Shown: piece after piece, positions 32,687-41,223 of the stretch
How positions within the stretch are numbered: position 1 is the stretch's first letter
How the letters are laid out: every line of letters starts with the position of its first letter
Source of the DNA: Bacteroidota bacterium
GTDB taxonomy: Bacteria; Bacteroidota; Bacteroidia; Flavobacteriales; Weeksellaceae
DNA length: 64,000 nucleotides
Assembly: GCA_023419095.1 (NCBI GenBank)
Contig: JAEZYN010000030.1
Span: 1 to 64,000, forward strand
Direction: 5' to 3'
Notes under the pieces: generated by a model
The model's input: only the letters and a program-made list of their open reading frames with translations
The model's database searches: none
What the model was told of the DNA's origin: nothing
Translations under genes and position numbers: made by a program

Positions 32687-33556
32687 TTATTCTTTTTCCA
32701 ATTGAGATTTTGCATCATCCAACTTCTGTTGCTCTTCTTTGGCCAATTTCGGGAATTTCAAATTCATGTTTTGCAGCGAATCAATGATGATTCGAATGGC
32801 GGCCACACGTGCAAACCATTTGTCATCCGCCGGAATCACAAACCAAGGCGCATGATCTTTTGAAGTCTCGTTGATGGCTCTTTCATAGGCTTCCATATAC
32901 TCATCCCAAAGTTTTCTTTCGCTAAGGTCGCCGGCTGCAAATTTCCAGTTTTTCTCAGGCTCGTTGATGCGGTCCAGAAAGCGTTTTTTCTGTTCTTTCT
33001 TTGAGACGTTAAGGAAGATCTTGATGATTTTAGTACCATTCTGCGTCAGGTGTTTCTCGAAATTCCGGATGCTTTCATATCGGTTTTCCCAGAATTCTTC
33101 GTCAAAATCCGAAACAGAATCCCACACGTTTTCATTTAGATTATATTCAGGATGAACTTTGCAGACTAGCACGCTTTCATAATGACTTCGGTTAAAAATC
33201 CCGATTTTACCTTTCTCCGGCAGTGCGACGTAATGTCTCCATAAAAAGTCGTGCGAATATTCTTTTGAGCTCGGTGACTTGAAACTATGCACCTCACAGC
33301 CCTGCGGATTCACGCCGCCGAAAACATGTTCGATCAGTGAATCTTTTCCGGCGGCATCCATCGCCTGCAGTACAACGAGTAAAGATTGGCTACCGTCTGC
33401 GTACAGTTTTTCCTGCAGTTCGCGCAGTTTTTCTTTTTCGGTTTCCAGCATTTCTCTTCCCTGCTTTTTCGTCAGGTCACCATTGTATTCCGTGTCAGTG
33501 GCGGATATTGAAAATTCACTTTTAATAATAAAATCATCGCTGAAATTGAGATCCAT
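32687..33556 (-). CDS. Polyphosphate kinase 2 family protein
   Basis: A 289-residue PPK2-type enzyme, which uses polyphosphate to phosphorylate nucleotides (ADP or AMP, or the reverse). The P-loop SLLVVLQAMDAAGKDSLIEHVF (about residues 59-80) and the lid segment GIFNRSHYESVL are both in place, as is the basic helix FLNVSKKEQKKRFLDRI. The length and single-domain form fit the short PPK2 group (class I or III); class and nucleotide preference need alignment. A long charged helix ends the protein (KLAKEEQQKLDDAKSQLEKE). It converges on rnpB. Confidence 0.92.
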   Translation of the reverse strand: MDLNFSDDFIIKSEFSISATDTEYNGDLTKKQGREMLETEKEKLRELQEKLYADGSQSLLVVLQAMDAAGKDSLIEHVFGGVNPQGCEVHSFKSPSSKEYSHDFLWRHYVALPEKGKIGIFNRSHYESVLVCKVHPEYNLNENVWDSVSDFDEEFWENRYESIRNFEKHLTQNGTKIIKIFLNVSKKEQKKRFLDRINEPEKNWKFAAGDLSERKLWDEYMEAYERAINETSKDHAPWFVIPADDKWFARVAAIRIIIDSLQNMNLKFPKLAKEEQQKLDDAKSQLEKE

Positions 33557-33580
33557 ATTTCCTTATTTTCATTAAAAATA

Positions 33581-33609
33581 TAAAAAAATCACTCCCATAC
33601 GGAAGTGAT
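33581..33609 (-). terminator. Intrinsic terminator after the DUF1573 gene
   Basis: On the minus strand ATCACT and AGTGAT enclose a small inner pairing (TCC and GGG) and are followed by seven T residues. Confidence 0.8.
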
Positions 33610-33638
33610 CTGTGTGATTTTTTATTTTAAAGCTTTTC

Positions 33639-34115
33639 TTATTTTGCTTTCTTTCTCTCAGCTTTCACAGCAGAGACAGGCGCAGGTTTTACAGAAAGTT
33701 GTGCTGCAGGAGCGGCGACAGCGGCATCAGCTGCTACAGTGGCAGTTACAGCGGGCTCCACGGTGCCTTTAATGTTAATTACTGAACGGCTGTTTGCCGG
33801 ATCATTTGAATATACCTCGATGATTTTAGCGAATGGACCTACGATTTTTGTGTCGTAACCTACCTTCAACTGAGCTGTTTTTCCTGGCATGATGGGATCC
33901 TGGCTCCATTCAGGAGTAGTGCATCCACAAGATGCCTGAACTTTCGAAATGATCAGGGGTTTGTCGCCCGTGTTTTTCACGGTGAACATTCTGTGACCTT
34001 CAGATCCCGCTTTCACGGTTCCGTAATCAAAAGTGGTTTTATCGAAAGAAATGGTTTGTGCTGTTGCGAATGCGAAAGATGCAGTTAAAAACAAACCTGC
34101 GAAAATCTTTTTCAT
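33639..34115 (-). CDS. DUF1573 periplasmic protein
   Basis: I choose the ATG at 34115, which gives a signal peptide KKIFAGLFLTASFAFATAQ and 158 residues. A longer frame has a nonsense-like N-terminus. The DUF1573 beta-sandwich spans about residues 21-120: FDYGTVKAGSEGHRMFTVKNTGDKPLIISKVQASCGCT, broken up, and IMPGKTAQLKVGYD. The SCGCT motif is usual for this family. A Pro/Ala/Val-rich tail (about 120-158, ending basic KAERKKAK) follows. Function unknown; periplasmic or surface location is inferred from the signal. Confidence 0.88.
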   Translation of the reverse strand: MKKIFAGLFLTASFAFATAQTISFDKTTFDYGTVKAGSEGHRMFTVKNTGDKPLIISKVQASCGCTTPEWSQDPIMPGKTAQLKVGYDTKIVGPFAKIIEVYSNDPANSRSVINIKGTVEPAVTATVAADAAVAAPAAQLSVKPAPVSAVKAERKKAK

Positions 34116-34159
34116 ATTTTTAATTGTTTTATGGTTCGGGTTTCTTATATTTTGAGAGA

Positions 34160-34167
34160 CAAAGTTA
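34160..34167 (-). promoter_or_regulatory. -7 element for the DUF1573 gene
   Basis: On the minus strand TAACTTTG matches TAnnTTTG, 44 bases before the chosen ATG. Confidence 0.45.
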
Positions 34168-34206
34168 AAAATTATTTCCACATCGGGATAATTTTTTTTA
34201 TTTGAG

Positions 34207-34214
34207 TACTTTTG
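34207..34214 (+). promoter_or_regulatory. valS: -7 element for valS
   Basis: TACTTTTG matches TAnnTTTG, 29 bases before the ATG. It is divergent with the DUF1573 promoter 40 bases away. Confidence 0.5.
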
Positions 34215-34243
34215 CACCTAATACCGAGTAAACAACAGATTCT

Positions 34244-36862
34244 ATGCAGCTTTCCGAGAAGTACAGCCCGACAGAAACCGAAAATAAATGGTACCGTTAC
34301 TGGCTGGAAAATAATTATTTTCATTCCGAACCCAACGAAAAACCACCATACACCATTGTGATTCCACCGCCAAACGTGACCGGAATTCTGCATATGGGCC
34401 ATATGCTGAACAACACCATTCAGGATGTGTTGGTGCGGCGAGCGCGAATGCAGGGGTTCAATGCCTGCTGGGTTCCGGGTACCGATCACGCCTCGATTGC
34501 TACTGAAGCGAAAGTGGTTACAAAACTGAAAGAAGAAGGCATCAATAAATCTGAAATTTCGCGCGAAGAGTTTCTGAAACATGCCTGGGATTGGACCAAT
34601 AATTACGGCGGAACCATTCTGGAACAGCTGAAAAAGCTGGGTTGCTCCTGCGACTGGGAGCGCACACGTTTCACAATGGAACCTAAAATGTCTCAGCAGG
34701 TCATCAAATCTTTTGTTGATCTCTATAATAAAGGACTCATCTACCGCGGTTACCGGATGGTGAACTGGGATCCGGAGGCCAAAACCAATATTTCTGATGA
34801 AGAAGTGATCTTCAAAGAGCAGAATGGAAAGCTTTATTATTTAAAATATAAAATTGAAGGTTCTGAAGATTTTCTATCGGTAGCGACAACGCGTCCCGAA
34901 ACCATTTTCGGTGATACGGCGGTATGCATCAATCCAAACGATGAAAGATATGCGCACCTGAAAGGAAAGAAAGTGATCGTGCCAATTGCGAACCGTTCAA
35001 TTCCGGTAATCGAAGATGAATATGTTGATATCGAATTCGGCACGGGCGCGTTGAAAATTACGCCGGCACACGACCTGAACGATTACGAAATCGGCCAACG
35101 ACATCAGTTGCAGATGATTGATTCCTTGGATGATGACGCTAATCTGAACGCTCACGGTCTTCACTACGAGGGCAAAAACCGTTTCGAAGTGCGCAAGATG
35201 ATCGCGAAGGAACTGGAGGAGAAAGGACTTTTGCTTAAAGCTGAAGATTATGTGAACAAAGTAGGGACTTCCGAAAGGACGGGCGCCGTAATTGAACCGA
35301 AAGTGTCGATTCAGTGGTTTCTGAAAATGTCTGAAATTGCAAAACCTGCACTCGATGTAGTAATGAATGATGAGATCAAATTCCATCCTGAAAAATTTAA
35401 GAACACCTATAAACACTGGATGGAAAACATCCGCGACTGGAATATCTCACGCCAGCTTTGGTGGGGACAGCAGATTCCCGCGTACTTTTATGGGGAAGGT
35501 GAAAACGATTTTGTGGTCGCGGAAACGGTTGCGGAAGCACTTGAACTCGCAAAGGAAAAATCTCAAAACCCAAATCTTCAAATCTCAGATCTCCGTCAGG
35601 ATGAGGATGCACTGGACACGTGGTTCTCTTCATGGCTGTGGCCGATCTCTGTTTTTGACGGAATGCTGGACGACGAAAACAGCGATATCAACTACTATTA
35701 TCCGACTTCAGATTTGGTGACAGGTCCGGATATTATCTTTTTCTGGGTAGCTCGGATGATTATGGCCGGCATTGAATACCGAAAGGAAGTTCCGTTTAAA
35801 AATGTTTACTTCACCGGGATTGTACGTGATAAGCAGCGCCGCAAGATGTCAAAATCGCTGGGCAACTCACCGGATCCGATTGAACTGATCGAAAAGTATG
35901 GCGCAGACGGTGTTCGTGTGGGAATTTTGTTAAGTTCGGCTGCCGGAAACGATTTGCTTTTCGATGAGGACCTGATGCTGCAGGGCCGAAATTTTGCCAC
36001 AAAAATCTGGAATGCCTATCGCCTGATTCAGGGTTGGAACACGGATGAAAATTTAAAACCAAACAAATCTGACGTTCAGGCGATCGAGTGGTTTGGCCAG
36101 CAAATGAATAAAACAATCGCGGAGATTGCCGACCAATTTGAAAAATTCCGGATTTCAGATGCGCTGCATCTGATTTACAAACTGGTTTGGGACGATTTCT
36201 GCGCATGGTATCTTGAGGCCGTGAAACCGGCATTTGGTCAGCCGGTGTCACAGGAAGTTTACGATCAGACAATTGCCTATTTTGAGGAACTGATGAAGCT
36301 TCTGCACCCGTTCATGCCGTTCCTGTCTGAAGAACTTTGGCAGAATATCACAACTCGAACTGCTGATAACGCGTTGGTAATCACGCAGCAGAGTAAAGGT
36401 GGCGACTTCAGCAAAGACATTCTTGATAATTTTGAATTTGCAAAAGAAATAATTTCAGGCGTACGGAATTACCGTCAAAGCAAGGGAATCTCGCCGCGAG
36501 AAGCCGCGGAGATTTTTACGGGTGCTGAGCATTTTGAGAATGAAGATCTGGTGAAGAAATTAGCCAATATTTCAGACATTCATTATGCTCAGAAAACCGA
36601 TAAACCAAGCTTTACATTTTTAATCGGTTCCAATGAAATTTCAATTCCACTCAGTGACAACCTCGATCTGTCAGAAGAAAAAGCAAAAACCGAAGATGAA
36701 ATTAAATACCTCAAAGGTTTCCTGATCTCGGTTGACAAAAAACTTTCAAATGAAAAATTTGTGGCCAATGCAAAACCTGAAATCGTAGAATCTGAACGTA
36801 AAAAACAGCGCGATGCACAGGACAAAATTGCCCTTCTCGAAGCGAAACTGAAGACTTTATAA
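34244..36862 (+). CDS. valS: Valyl-tRNA synthetase
   Basis: An 872-residue class I aminoacyl-tRNA synthetase that charges tRNA-Val. The HIGH-type motif is PPNVTGILHMGHML (about residues 37-50) and the KMSKS loop is RRKMSKSLGNSPDP (near 533). Editing-domain residues appear in ATTRPETIFGDTAV, and the C-terminal coiled-coil arm (KTEDEIKYLKGFLISVDKKL ... AQDKIALLEAKLKTL) is present. The length is normal. Transcription probably starts just upstream and may run on into DUF4241, 12 bases after the stop. Confidence 0.98.
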   Translation: MQLSEKYSPTETENKWYRYWLENNYFHSEPNEKPPYTIVIPPPNVTGILHMGHMLNNTIQDVLVRRARMQGFNACWVPGTDHASIATEAKVVTKLKEEGINKSEISREEFLKHAWDWTNNYGGTILEQLKKLGCSCDWERTRFTMEPKMSQQVIKSFVDLYNKGLIYRGYRMVNWDPEAKTNISDEEVIFKEQNGKLYYLKYKIEGSEDFLSVATTRPETIFGDTAVCINPNDERYAHLKGKKVIVPIANRSIPVIEDEYVDIEFGTGALKITPAHDLNDYEIGQRHQLQMIDSLDDDANLNAHGLHYEGKNRFEVRKMIAKELEEKGLLLKAEDYVNKVGTSERTGAVIEPKVSIQWFLKMSEIAKPALDVVMNDEIKFHPEKFKNTYKHWMENIRDWNISRQLWWGQQIPAYFYGEGENDFVVAETVAEALELAKEKSQNPNLQISDLRQDEDALDTWFSSWLWPISVFDGMLDDENSDINYYYPTSDLVTGPDIIFFWVARMIMAGIEYRKEVPFKNVYFTGIVRDKQRRKMSKSLGNSPDPIELIEKYGADGVRVGILLSSAAGNDLLFDEDLMLQGRNFATKIWNAYRLIQGWNTDENLKPNKSDVQAIEWFGQQMNKTIAEIADQFEKFRISDALHLIYKLVWDDFCAWYLEAVKPAFGQPVSQEVYDQTIAYFEELMKLLHPFMPFLSEELWQNITTRTADNALVITQQSKGGDFSKDILDNFEFAKEIISGVRNYRQSKGISPREAAEIFTGAEHFENEDLVKKLANISDIHYAQKTDKPSFTFLIGSNEISIPLSDNLDLSEEKAKTEDEIKYLKGFLISVDKKLSNEKFVANAKPEIVESERKKQRDAQDKIALLEAKLKTL

Positions 36863-36874
36863 TATTAAAATACC

Positions 36875-37519
36875 ATGATTCACCTCGAAAACATTGCCCG
36901 GCTCTTCAGCAAAAATTTTGTGGAAAATCCTGTTCTTGAGACTTTCGATGCCGGTACAATATATCTTTCCAGTGGAAAACTTGTCGCCTGCGATCCTGTC
37001 TTAACCAATGACATGGCGCCGTTCGATACTGTTTTTCCTGTGGGAGAATTTCCGGTTTTGGTTCACAAAGAGCGTGAAAGCAACTGCATCGCCTATACCG
37101 AAATTGTCTTCAGCGATTCGCCCGCTGTGAAATGGCAGCTGGCCACCACCGATTCTCAAAATATTCAGGACCTGAAAGGTGAGGAAATCTATGGCTATCC
37201 TGTTGAAAGTGGAATGGGTTGCTTTATGGATACGGATACACAAATAAGTTTGGGGAAGTTGGAACTTAGGCTTTTCCACCGGAAAGGTGCCGATTTCATG
37301 GGTATTTACGAAGAGTTTTTCCATGAACATTTTTTCAATGAGGACGGCGCAATCGATCAGTATGCGATTTTAAAACCTGATGACGCGGCAAAAGGAAATA
37401 TTTTCGCCTTCGAAACCGGTTATGGCGAAGGATTTTACGGTAGTTACATCGGTTTTGGATCCAAAGGTGAGCCGGTAAAGATTGTAACCGAATTCATTGA
37501 GATTTTGGCGGAAAAGTAA
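36875..37519 (+). CDS. DUF4241 protein
   Basis: A 214-residue protein resembling DUF4241. Typical parts are LSSGKLVACDPVLTND, the segment FPVLVHKERESNCIAYTEIVFSDSPAVKWQLA and YPVESGMGCFMDTDTQ. The C-terminus FAFETGYGEGFYGSYIGFG is the most conserved stretch. It has no membrane segment or signal peptide. Function unknown; it is often found next to housekeeping genes. It lies 12 bases after valS and is probably carried on the same transcript. Confidence 0.8.
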   Translation: MIHLENIARLFSKNFVENPVLETFDAGTIYLSSGKLVACDPVLTNDMAPFDTVFPVGEFPVLVHKERESNCIAYTEIVFSDSPAVKWQLATTDSQNIQDLKGEEIYGYPVESGMGCFMDTDTQISLGKLELRLFHRKGADFMGIYEEFFHEHFFNEDGAIDQYAILKPDDAAKGNIFAFETGYGEGFYGSYIGFGSKGEPVKIVTEFIEILAEK

Positions 37520-37555
37520 AATACACTTTTAAATCATAAACTCTTATAAAATCAA

Positions 37556-37563
37556 TAGATTTG
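37556..37563 (+). promoter_or_regulatory. -7 element for the ribokinase-like gene
   Basis: TAGATTTG matches TAnnTTTG, 53 bases before the ATG. Confidence 0.45.
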
Positions 37564-37616
37564 TAAAAGCGTCGCCAGATATTTCATAATTGACGGTCGT
37601 TTAAATTTTTTGATTC

Positions 37617-38510
37617 ATGAAAGTATCCACGGAACAACCCAAAATAATTGTAGTAGGCAGTTCGTCCATCGATTTGGTGCTTACTACCGAACATTTGCCC
37701 AAACCAAATGAAACTGTGCTCGCAGAAAAATCCGAAAGCTTTTTTGGCGGGAAAGGCGCTAATCAGGCTGTGGGCGCTGCCAGGCTGGGTGCAAGTGTCT
37801 ATTTTATCGGTTGCGTCGGAATGGATCCTTTTGGCCAGCAGATTATGCGAAACCTCGTGGATGAGGGCGTAGACGTAAGTTATATCGTTGAAACCGAAGA
37901 AGCCGCCACGGGTTCTGCATATGTTACGTCCTCAGAAGGCGTAAACTCTATTGTGGTAGTTCCTGCTTCAAATTATTGCCTTAATCCGTCGCACGTCGCA
38001 GAGGCAGAACGCTATTTTTCTACAGCCGACCTGCTGCTCGTTCAGCTTGAAATACCGATGGAAACAGTAGAATTTGCGGTAGAACTCGCCCGTAAAAACG
38101 ATACGAAAGTGGGAGTTTATGCCTCGCCGCCCAAAAAACTTTCCGGGGCTGTGATAGAAGCCAGCAGCTTCATTGTAGCTAAAAGCAGCGAACTTTCAAT
38201 TGTCTTTGGTGAAGAGCAGCGCGAAGAGATCCTGAGAAAATATGCCAACAAACTTTTCGTGCGCGATGATTCGAATTCAACGACGTACTACAACGGTTCC
38301 GAAATGAAATATTACCGCAACGATCACGACTCGGTTTTACATAAAATGGGAATGGGCGACGCCTTCACCGCGGGATTTGCTGTTGCCATGTGCCACCGGA
38401 ATTCTGTTGATGACTGTGTGAAATTCGGCAACGACGTTTCTTTAAAAGTAACCAAAAACTGTGGTTCGCAAAGCGGCTTGCCATATTTAAAGGATTTCGG
38501 TTTAGAGTAA
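37617..38510 (+). CDS. rbsK: PfkB-family carbohydrate kinase (ribokinase-like)
   Basis: A 297-residue PfkB-family kinase closest to ribokinase. N-terminal IIVVGSSSIDLVLTTEHLPKPNETV and FFGGKGANQAVGAARLGA are the substrate-binding and family signatures. GMGDAFTAGFAVAM near residue 245 is the anion-hole motif with Met where most family members have Ala. The usual role is ribose to ribose-5-phosphate, but adenosine or other sugar substrates are possible. There is no sugar transporter nearby. Confidence 0.85.
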   Translation: MKVSTEQPKIIVVGSSSIDLVLTTEHLPKPNETVLAEKSESFFGGKGANQAVGAARLGASVYFIGCVGMDPFGQQIMRNLVDEGVDVSYIVETEEAATGSAYVTSSEGVNSIVVVPASNYCLNPSHVAEAERYFSTADLLLVQLEIPMETVEFAVELARKNDTKVGVYASPPKKLSGAVIEASSFIVAKSSELSIVFGEEQREEILRKYANKLFVRDDSNSTTYYNGSEMKYYRNDHDSVLHKMGMGDAFTAGFAVAMCHRNSVDDCVKFGNDVSLKVTKNCGSQSGLPYLKDFGLE

Positions 38511-38536
38511 AATAATTCACATATTTAGTTGATTAT

Positions 38537-38563
38537 AATTCACTTTTTTAAGTGAATTTTTTT
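38537..38563 (+). terminator. Intrinsic terminator after the ribokinase-like gene
   Basis: AATTCACT pairs with AGTGAATT around TTTTTA, followed by a T run. Confidence 0.8.
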
Positions 38564-38606
38564 AAATTAAACTACAGTTGCATGATGTTTACTTTTAAAT
38601 TTAAAG

Positions 38607-38636
38607 TAAATAAACCGGAAGCTAATGTGCTTCCGG
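38607..38636 (-). terminator. Intrinsic terminator after the 4-TM protein gene
   Basis: Read on the minus strand, CCGGAAGC and GCTTCCGG (an 8-bp stem, 6-base loop) are followed by TTTATTTACTTT, just after the stop codon. Confidence 0.75.
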
Positions 38637-38641
38637 CGTTT

Positions 38642-39235
38642 TTAATGGAACTGGTTTTCAAGATTTTTCAGTTCGGAAATAATGCCGGCGGTTTTGGCAT
38701 CCTGCTTTTTCATTTCGCGTTTACCGAGGTAAAAATAGGCGAAAAGGAGCCAGCCATACGTGATGCCAAATGCCAAAAGTAAGATCCACAAATCTTTTGT
38801 TTTCAGCAGTTCATACAAGTAAACTGCGAGCGCACTGCCGAGTAAAACATAATAAACCGGCATATTCCAGTGGCGTTGTTTTTTCTGGAATTCGCGGAAA
38901 TCGAGCCATTGCTGAAGGTGGATTGCGGGTGGCTGTGCTTCATCGATCCGGTCAATTTTCTTTGCGGTATAAAGCATCAGCGCTGCCTGAAGAAAACAAA
39001 CCGTTGAAATCAGAATCATGGCAGACATGATGGGCGCAGTTTGGAGTTTAGGATTAAATGTGGCCATTAACCCGATGACGAGCAGGCCGGTAAATATGAG
39101 TGTCGCCGCCGCGCGTATCTGGGTTTTTCTAAGTTTCATTCTATTGCTTTTTATTTCTGAAATTATGGCGACGGGTTTTGCGGCGGATGTTTCGTTCTTT
39201 TTCCAAAGGTTTTGGAGTTCGTTAAATTCTTCCAT
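38642..39235 (-). CDS. 4-TM membrane protein co-transcribed with an ECF sigma factor
   Basis: A 197-residue protein with four membrane helices (AAATLIFTGLLVIGLMAT, PIMSAMILISTVCFLQAALML, VYYVLLGSALAVYLYELL, LWILLLAFGITYGWLLFAYFYL). The N-terminal 35 residues are soluble, predicted inside the cell and rich in charge (NELQNLWKKNE), and the C-terminus is a short charged helix. It overlaps the sigma factor gene by 14 bases, so the pair is translated together. By position it could be the anti-sigma regulator, but it lacks a recognisable anti-sigma domain. The anti-sigma role is inferred only. Confidence 0.75.
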   Translation of the reverse strand: MEEFNELQNLWKKNETSAAKPVAIISEIKSNRMKLRKTQIRAAATLIFTGLLVIGLMATFNPKLQTAPIMSAMILISTVCFLQAALMLYTAKKIDRIDEAQPPAIHLQQWLDFREFQKKQRHWNMPVYYVLLGSALAVYLYELLKTKDLWILLLAFGITYGWLLFAYFYLGKREMKKQDAKTAGIISELKNLENQFH

Positions 39236-39707
39236 GGCTCGTGTATAATTGGTGAAGTTCTTTTTTAATTCTATGGATTTTCACACGCAGATTGTTTTCG
39301 GTAATGCCGGTGATTTCTGCGATTTCAGGGTATGTTTTCTCGTCCAAAACCAGCGTGATAATGATTCTTTCATTTTCTTTCAAACGACTGATGCATTGGT
39401 AAAGCCGGTCGATTTCTTTCGAATTGTCATGCGTTTCTTCATGTTCCAATTTGGCGAGAATATCCTCGGAGTTGTGGGCAACGGATTTTTGTTTTTTTAA
39501 ACCTACCAGGCACGTATTGATGGCGATCCGGTAAATCCAGGTGCCGATCTGGCTCTCGCCGCGAAATCTCGGCAGGCTGTTCCAGACGGCAATCCAGGTT
39601 TCCTGGTGTAGGTCGTCTGCTGAAAGTCTTTCGCCCGAATAACTCAAACACAGTCTGTATATCCTTGGCGAGAATTCTTTGTACAGGTCGTCAAAATCGT
39701 GCGTCAT
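39222..39707 (-). CDS. ECF-type RNA polymerase sigma factor
   Basis: A 161-residue sigma-70 family factor of the ECF type. Region 2 is LYKEFSPRIYRLCLSYSGERLSADDLHQETWIAVWNSL, broken into shorter parts here, and region 4 is RLKENERIIITLVLDEKTYPEIAEITGITENNLRVKIHRIKKELHQL, with the helix-turn-helix T-E-N-N-L-R-V-K-I-H-R. Regions 1 and 3 are absent, as expected for ECF. It is cotranscribed with the 4-TM protein downstream and stands alone otherwise. No target promoter is known. Confidence 0.9.
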   Translation of the reverse strand: MTHDFDDLYKEFSPRIYRLCLSYSGERLSADDLHQETWIAVWNSLPRFRGESQIGTWIYRIAINTCLVGLKKQKSVAHNSEDILAKLEHEETHDNSKEIDRLYQCISRLKENERIIITLVLDEKTYPEIAEITGITENNLRVKIHRIKKELHQLYTSHGRI

Positions 39708-39907
39708 AAGTGCAGTGTTTTTTCATTTTTTAAAGTATTAAGTAAAGACTGTTTTTCAGACGCTGCAGCAAATTCTGTACATTGGTTACAAACGGATCAA
39801 GTTTATTACAAAATTTTTTGAAACAATTTAAATGTAATGAAGTTTCACAGCTTCCAAGCTTCTGGGTGGCTATTTTAAAATCATTAAATTTACCTCAAAG
39901 AAAGCCA

Positions 39908-40477
39908 ATGAAAATTTACACAAAGACCGGAGACAAAGGCGAGACAGCACTTTATGGCGGAACACGCGTTTCCAAAGCTTCTGCGCGGGTGGAAGCGTAC
40001 GGCACAATCGATGAACTCAATTCGTTTATCGGTTTTGCTAAAACGGAAATAGCCAATGATGTTGTTTTAGGTCAACTTAAAAAAATTCAGTTTGATTTAT
40101 TTACGGTAGGTTCAGAATCTGCGACACCGACGGACAAACTTACATTAGCCAACGGGAGCTCGCGTTTGTCTTTAATGATATCTGAAAAAGAAATAGAAGA
40201 ACTCGAAAACTGGATGGATGATTTCGAAACAGAACTGGAGCCCCTTCAGTTTTTTATTCTGCCCGGTGGCGGCAGATCTGCGACATCGCTTCATATTTGC
40301 CGCACCGTTTGCCGCCGTGCGGAGCGCAGCCTGGTATTTTTGAATGAGTCTGAAGAAGTTCGTCCTGAACTCATTAAATACCTGAACAGACTCTCAGACT
40401 ATCTGTTTGTTCTGGCGCGCTACGTTTCGAAAATCAACGGCGAAACAGAAGAATACTGGAATCCGAACAACCGTTGA
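39908..40477 (+). CDS. Cob(I)alamin adenosyltransferase (PduO type)
   Basis: I choose the ATG at 39908, since the protein then begins MKIYTKTGDKGETALYGGTRV, the exact start of PduO-type enzymes; a longer frame from 39782 has no such match. The 189-residue product transfers adenosyl from ATP to cobalamin. Key residues are in the N-terminal phosphate loop TKTGDKGETALYGG, in RVEAYGTIDELNSFIG and in the final RTVCRRAERSLVFL and LNRLSDYLFVLARYV. No cobalamin riboswitch is visible upstream. Confidence 0.95.
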   Translation: MKIYTKTGDKGETALYGGTRVSKASARVEAYGTIDELNSFIGFAKTEIANDVVLGQLKKIQFDLFTVGSESATPTDKLTLANGSSRLSLMISEKEIEELENWMDDFETELEPLQFFILPGGGRSATSLHICRTVCRRAERSLVFLNESEEVRPELIKYLNRLSDYLFVLARYVSKINGETEEYWNPNNR

Positions 40478-40492
40478 TTTTTTTGAAGATAC

Positions 40493-41128
40493 ATGCAGAA
40501 AGCGCTTTTATTCATAAACGGAGAACCGCCGGAAAACCTTCCTCACACTGAAGGATATGCACTGATAGCGTGTTCGGACGGGGCATTCCATTACTTAAAA
40601 GAAAAAAAATTTCCGTTCGAAAAGCTTGATTTTATTTCGGGTGATTTTGATTCGCATTCTGGTGCGGATGACGCTGTGTACCGGGATAAGTTCATCTACA
40701 CACCCGATCAGAACAAGACCGACTTTCATAAATCGCTGGAAATTATCCAGCAAAAAGGTATAAAGAAAGTGGATATTTACGGTGGCAGCGGCGGAGAGAT
40801 GGATCATTTCCTGGGAAATCTGCATACCGCCTTTCTGTTTAAGGACAAAATTGAACTCAAATTCTTTGATGCATACGGCACTTACTTTTTTTCGCCGAAA
40901 AATTTAGTTTTAAAAGAATGTCAGGGAAAACTGGTCTCACTAATTCCTTTTCCGGCTACAGAGAATGTAAGTAGCAACGGGCTGAACTGGGAACTTTCGT
41001 GCGAAGATCTGTCGCTCACGACACGCATCGGGTCTCGAAATTTTGCTTTAAGTGATACGGTGGAAATAACTTTTACGGGTGGTGACCTGGTAGTTTTCGT
41101 GGGTAACATCCCAAAAGGTAAGTTTTAG
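40493..41128 (+). CDS. thiN: Thiamine pyrophosphokinase
   Basis: A 211-residue thiamine diphosphokinase. The metal-site motif ISGDFDSHS (about residues 48-56) and YTPDQNKTDFHKSLEI are characteristic, and GGSGGEMDHFLGNL follows near residue 98. The C-terminal beta barrel is complete. It makes thiamine pyrophosphate from thiamine and ATP. It starts 15 bases after the adenosyltransferase, so two vitamin-cofactor genes share a transcript. No thiamine riboswitch is seen upstream. Confidence 0.93.
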   Translation: MQKALLFINGEPPENLPHTEGYALIACSDGAFHYLKEKKFPFEKLDFISGDFDSHSGADDAVYRDKFIYTPDQNKTDFHKSLEIIQQKGIKKVDIYGGSGGEMDHFLGNLHTAFLFKDKIELKFFDAYGTYFFSPKNLVLKECQGKLVSLIPFPATENVSSNGLNWELSCEDLSLTTRIGSRNFALSDTVEITFTGGDLVVFVGNIPKGKF

Positions 41129-41223
41129 GGTTTATTCTCCACATAAACCAACTTTTTTGCGCAATTTTGCAATTTATTTTCTGCGAACTTTTTACACATT
41201 AAAATTCCAAATATTTCTAAAGA

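Noticed and set aside
39708..39907. Cobalamin riboswitch upstream of the adenosyltransferase
   Set aside because: The 200-base gap lacks the conserved B12-box and is AT-rich without the expected helices.
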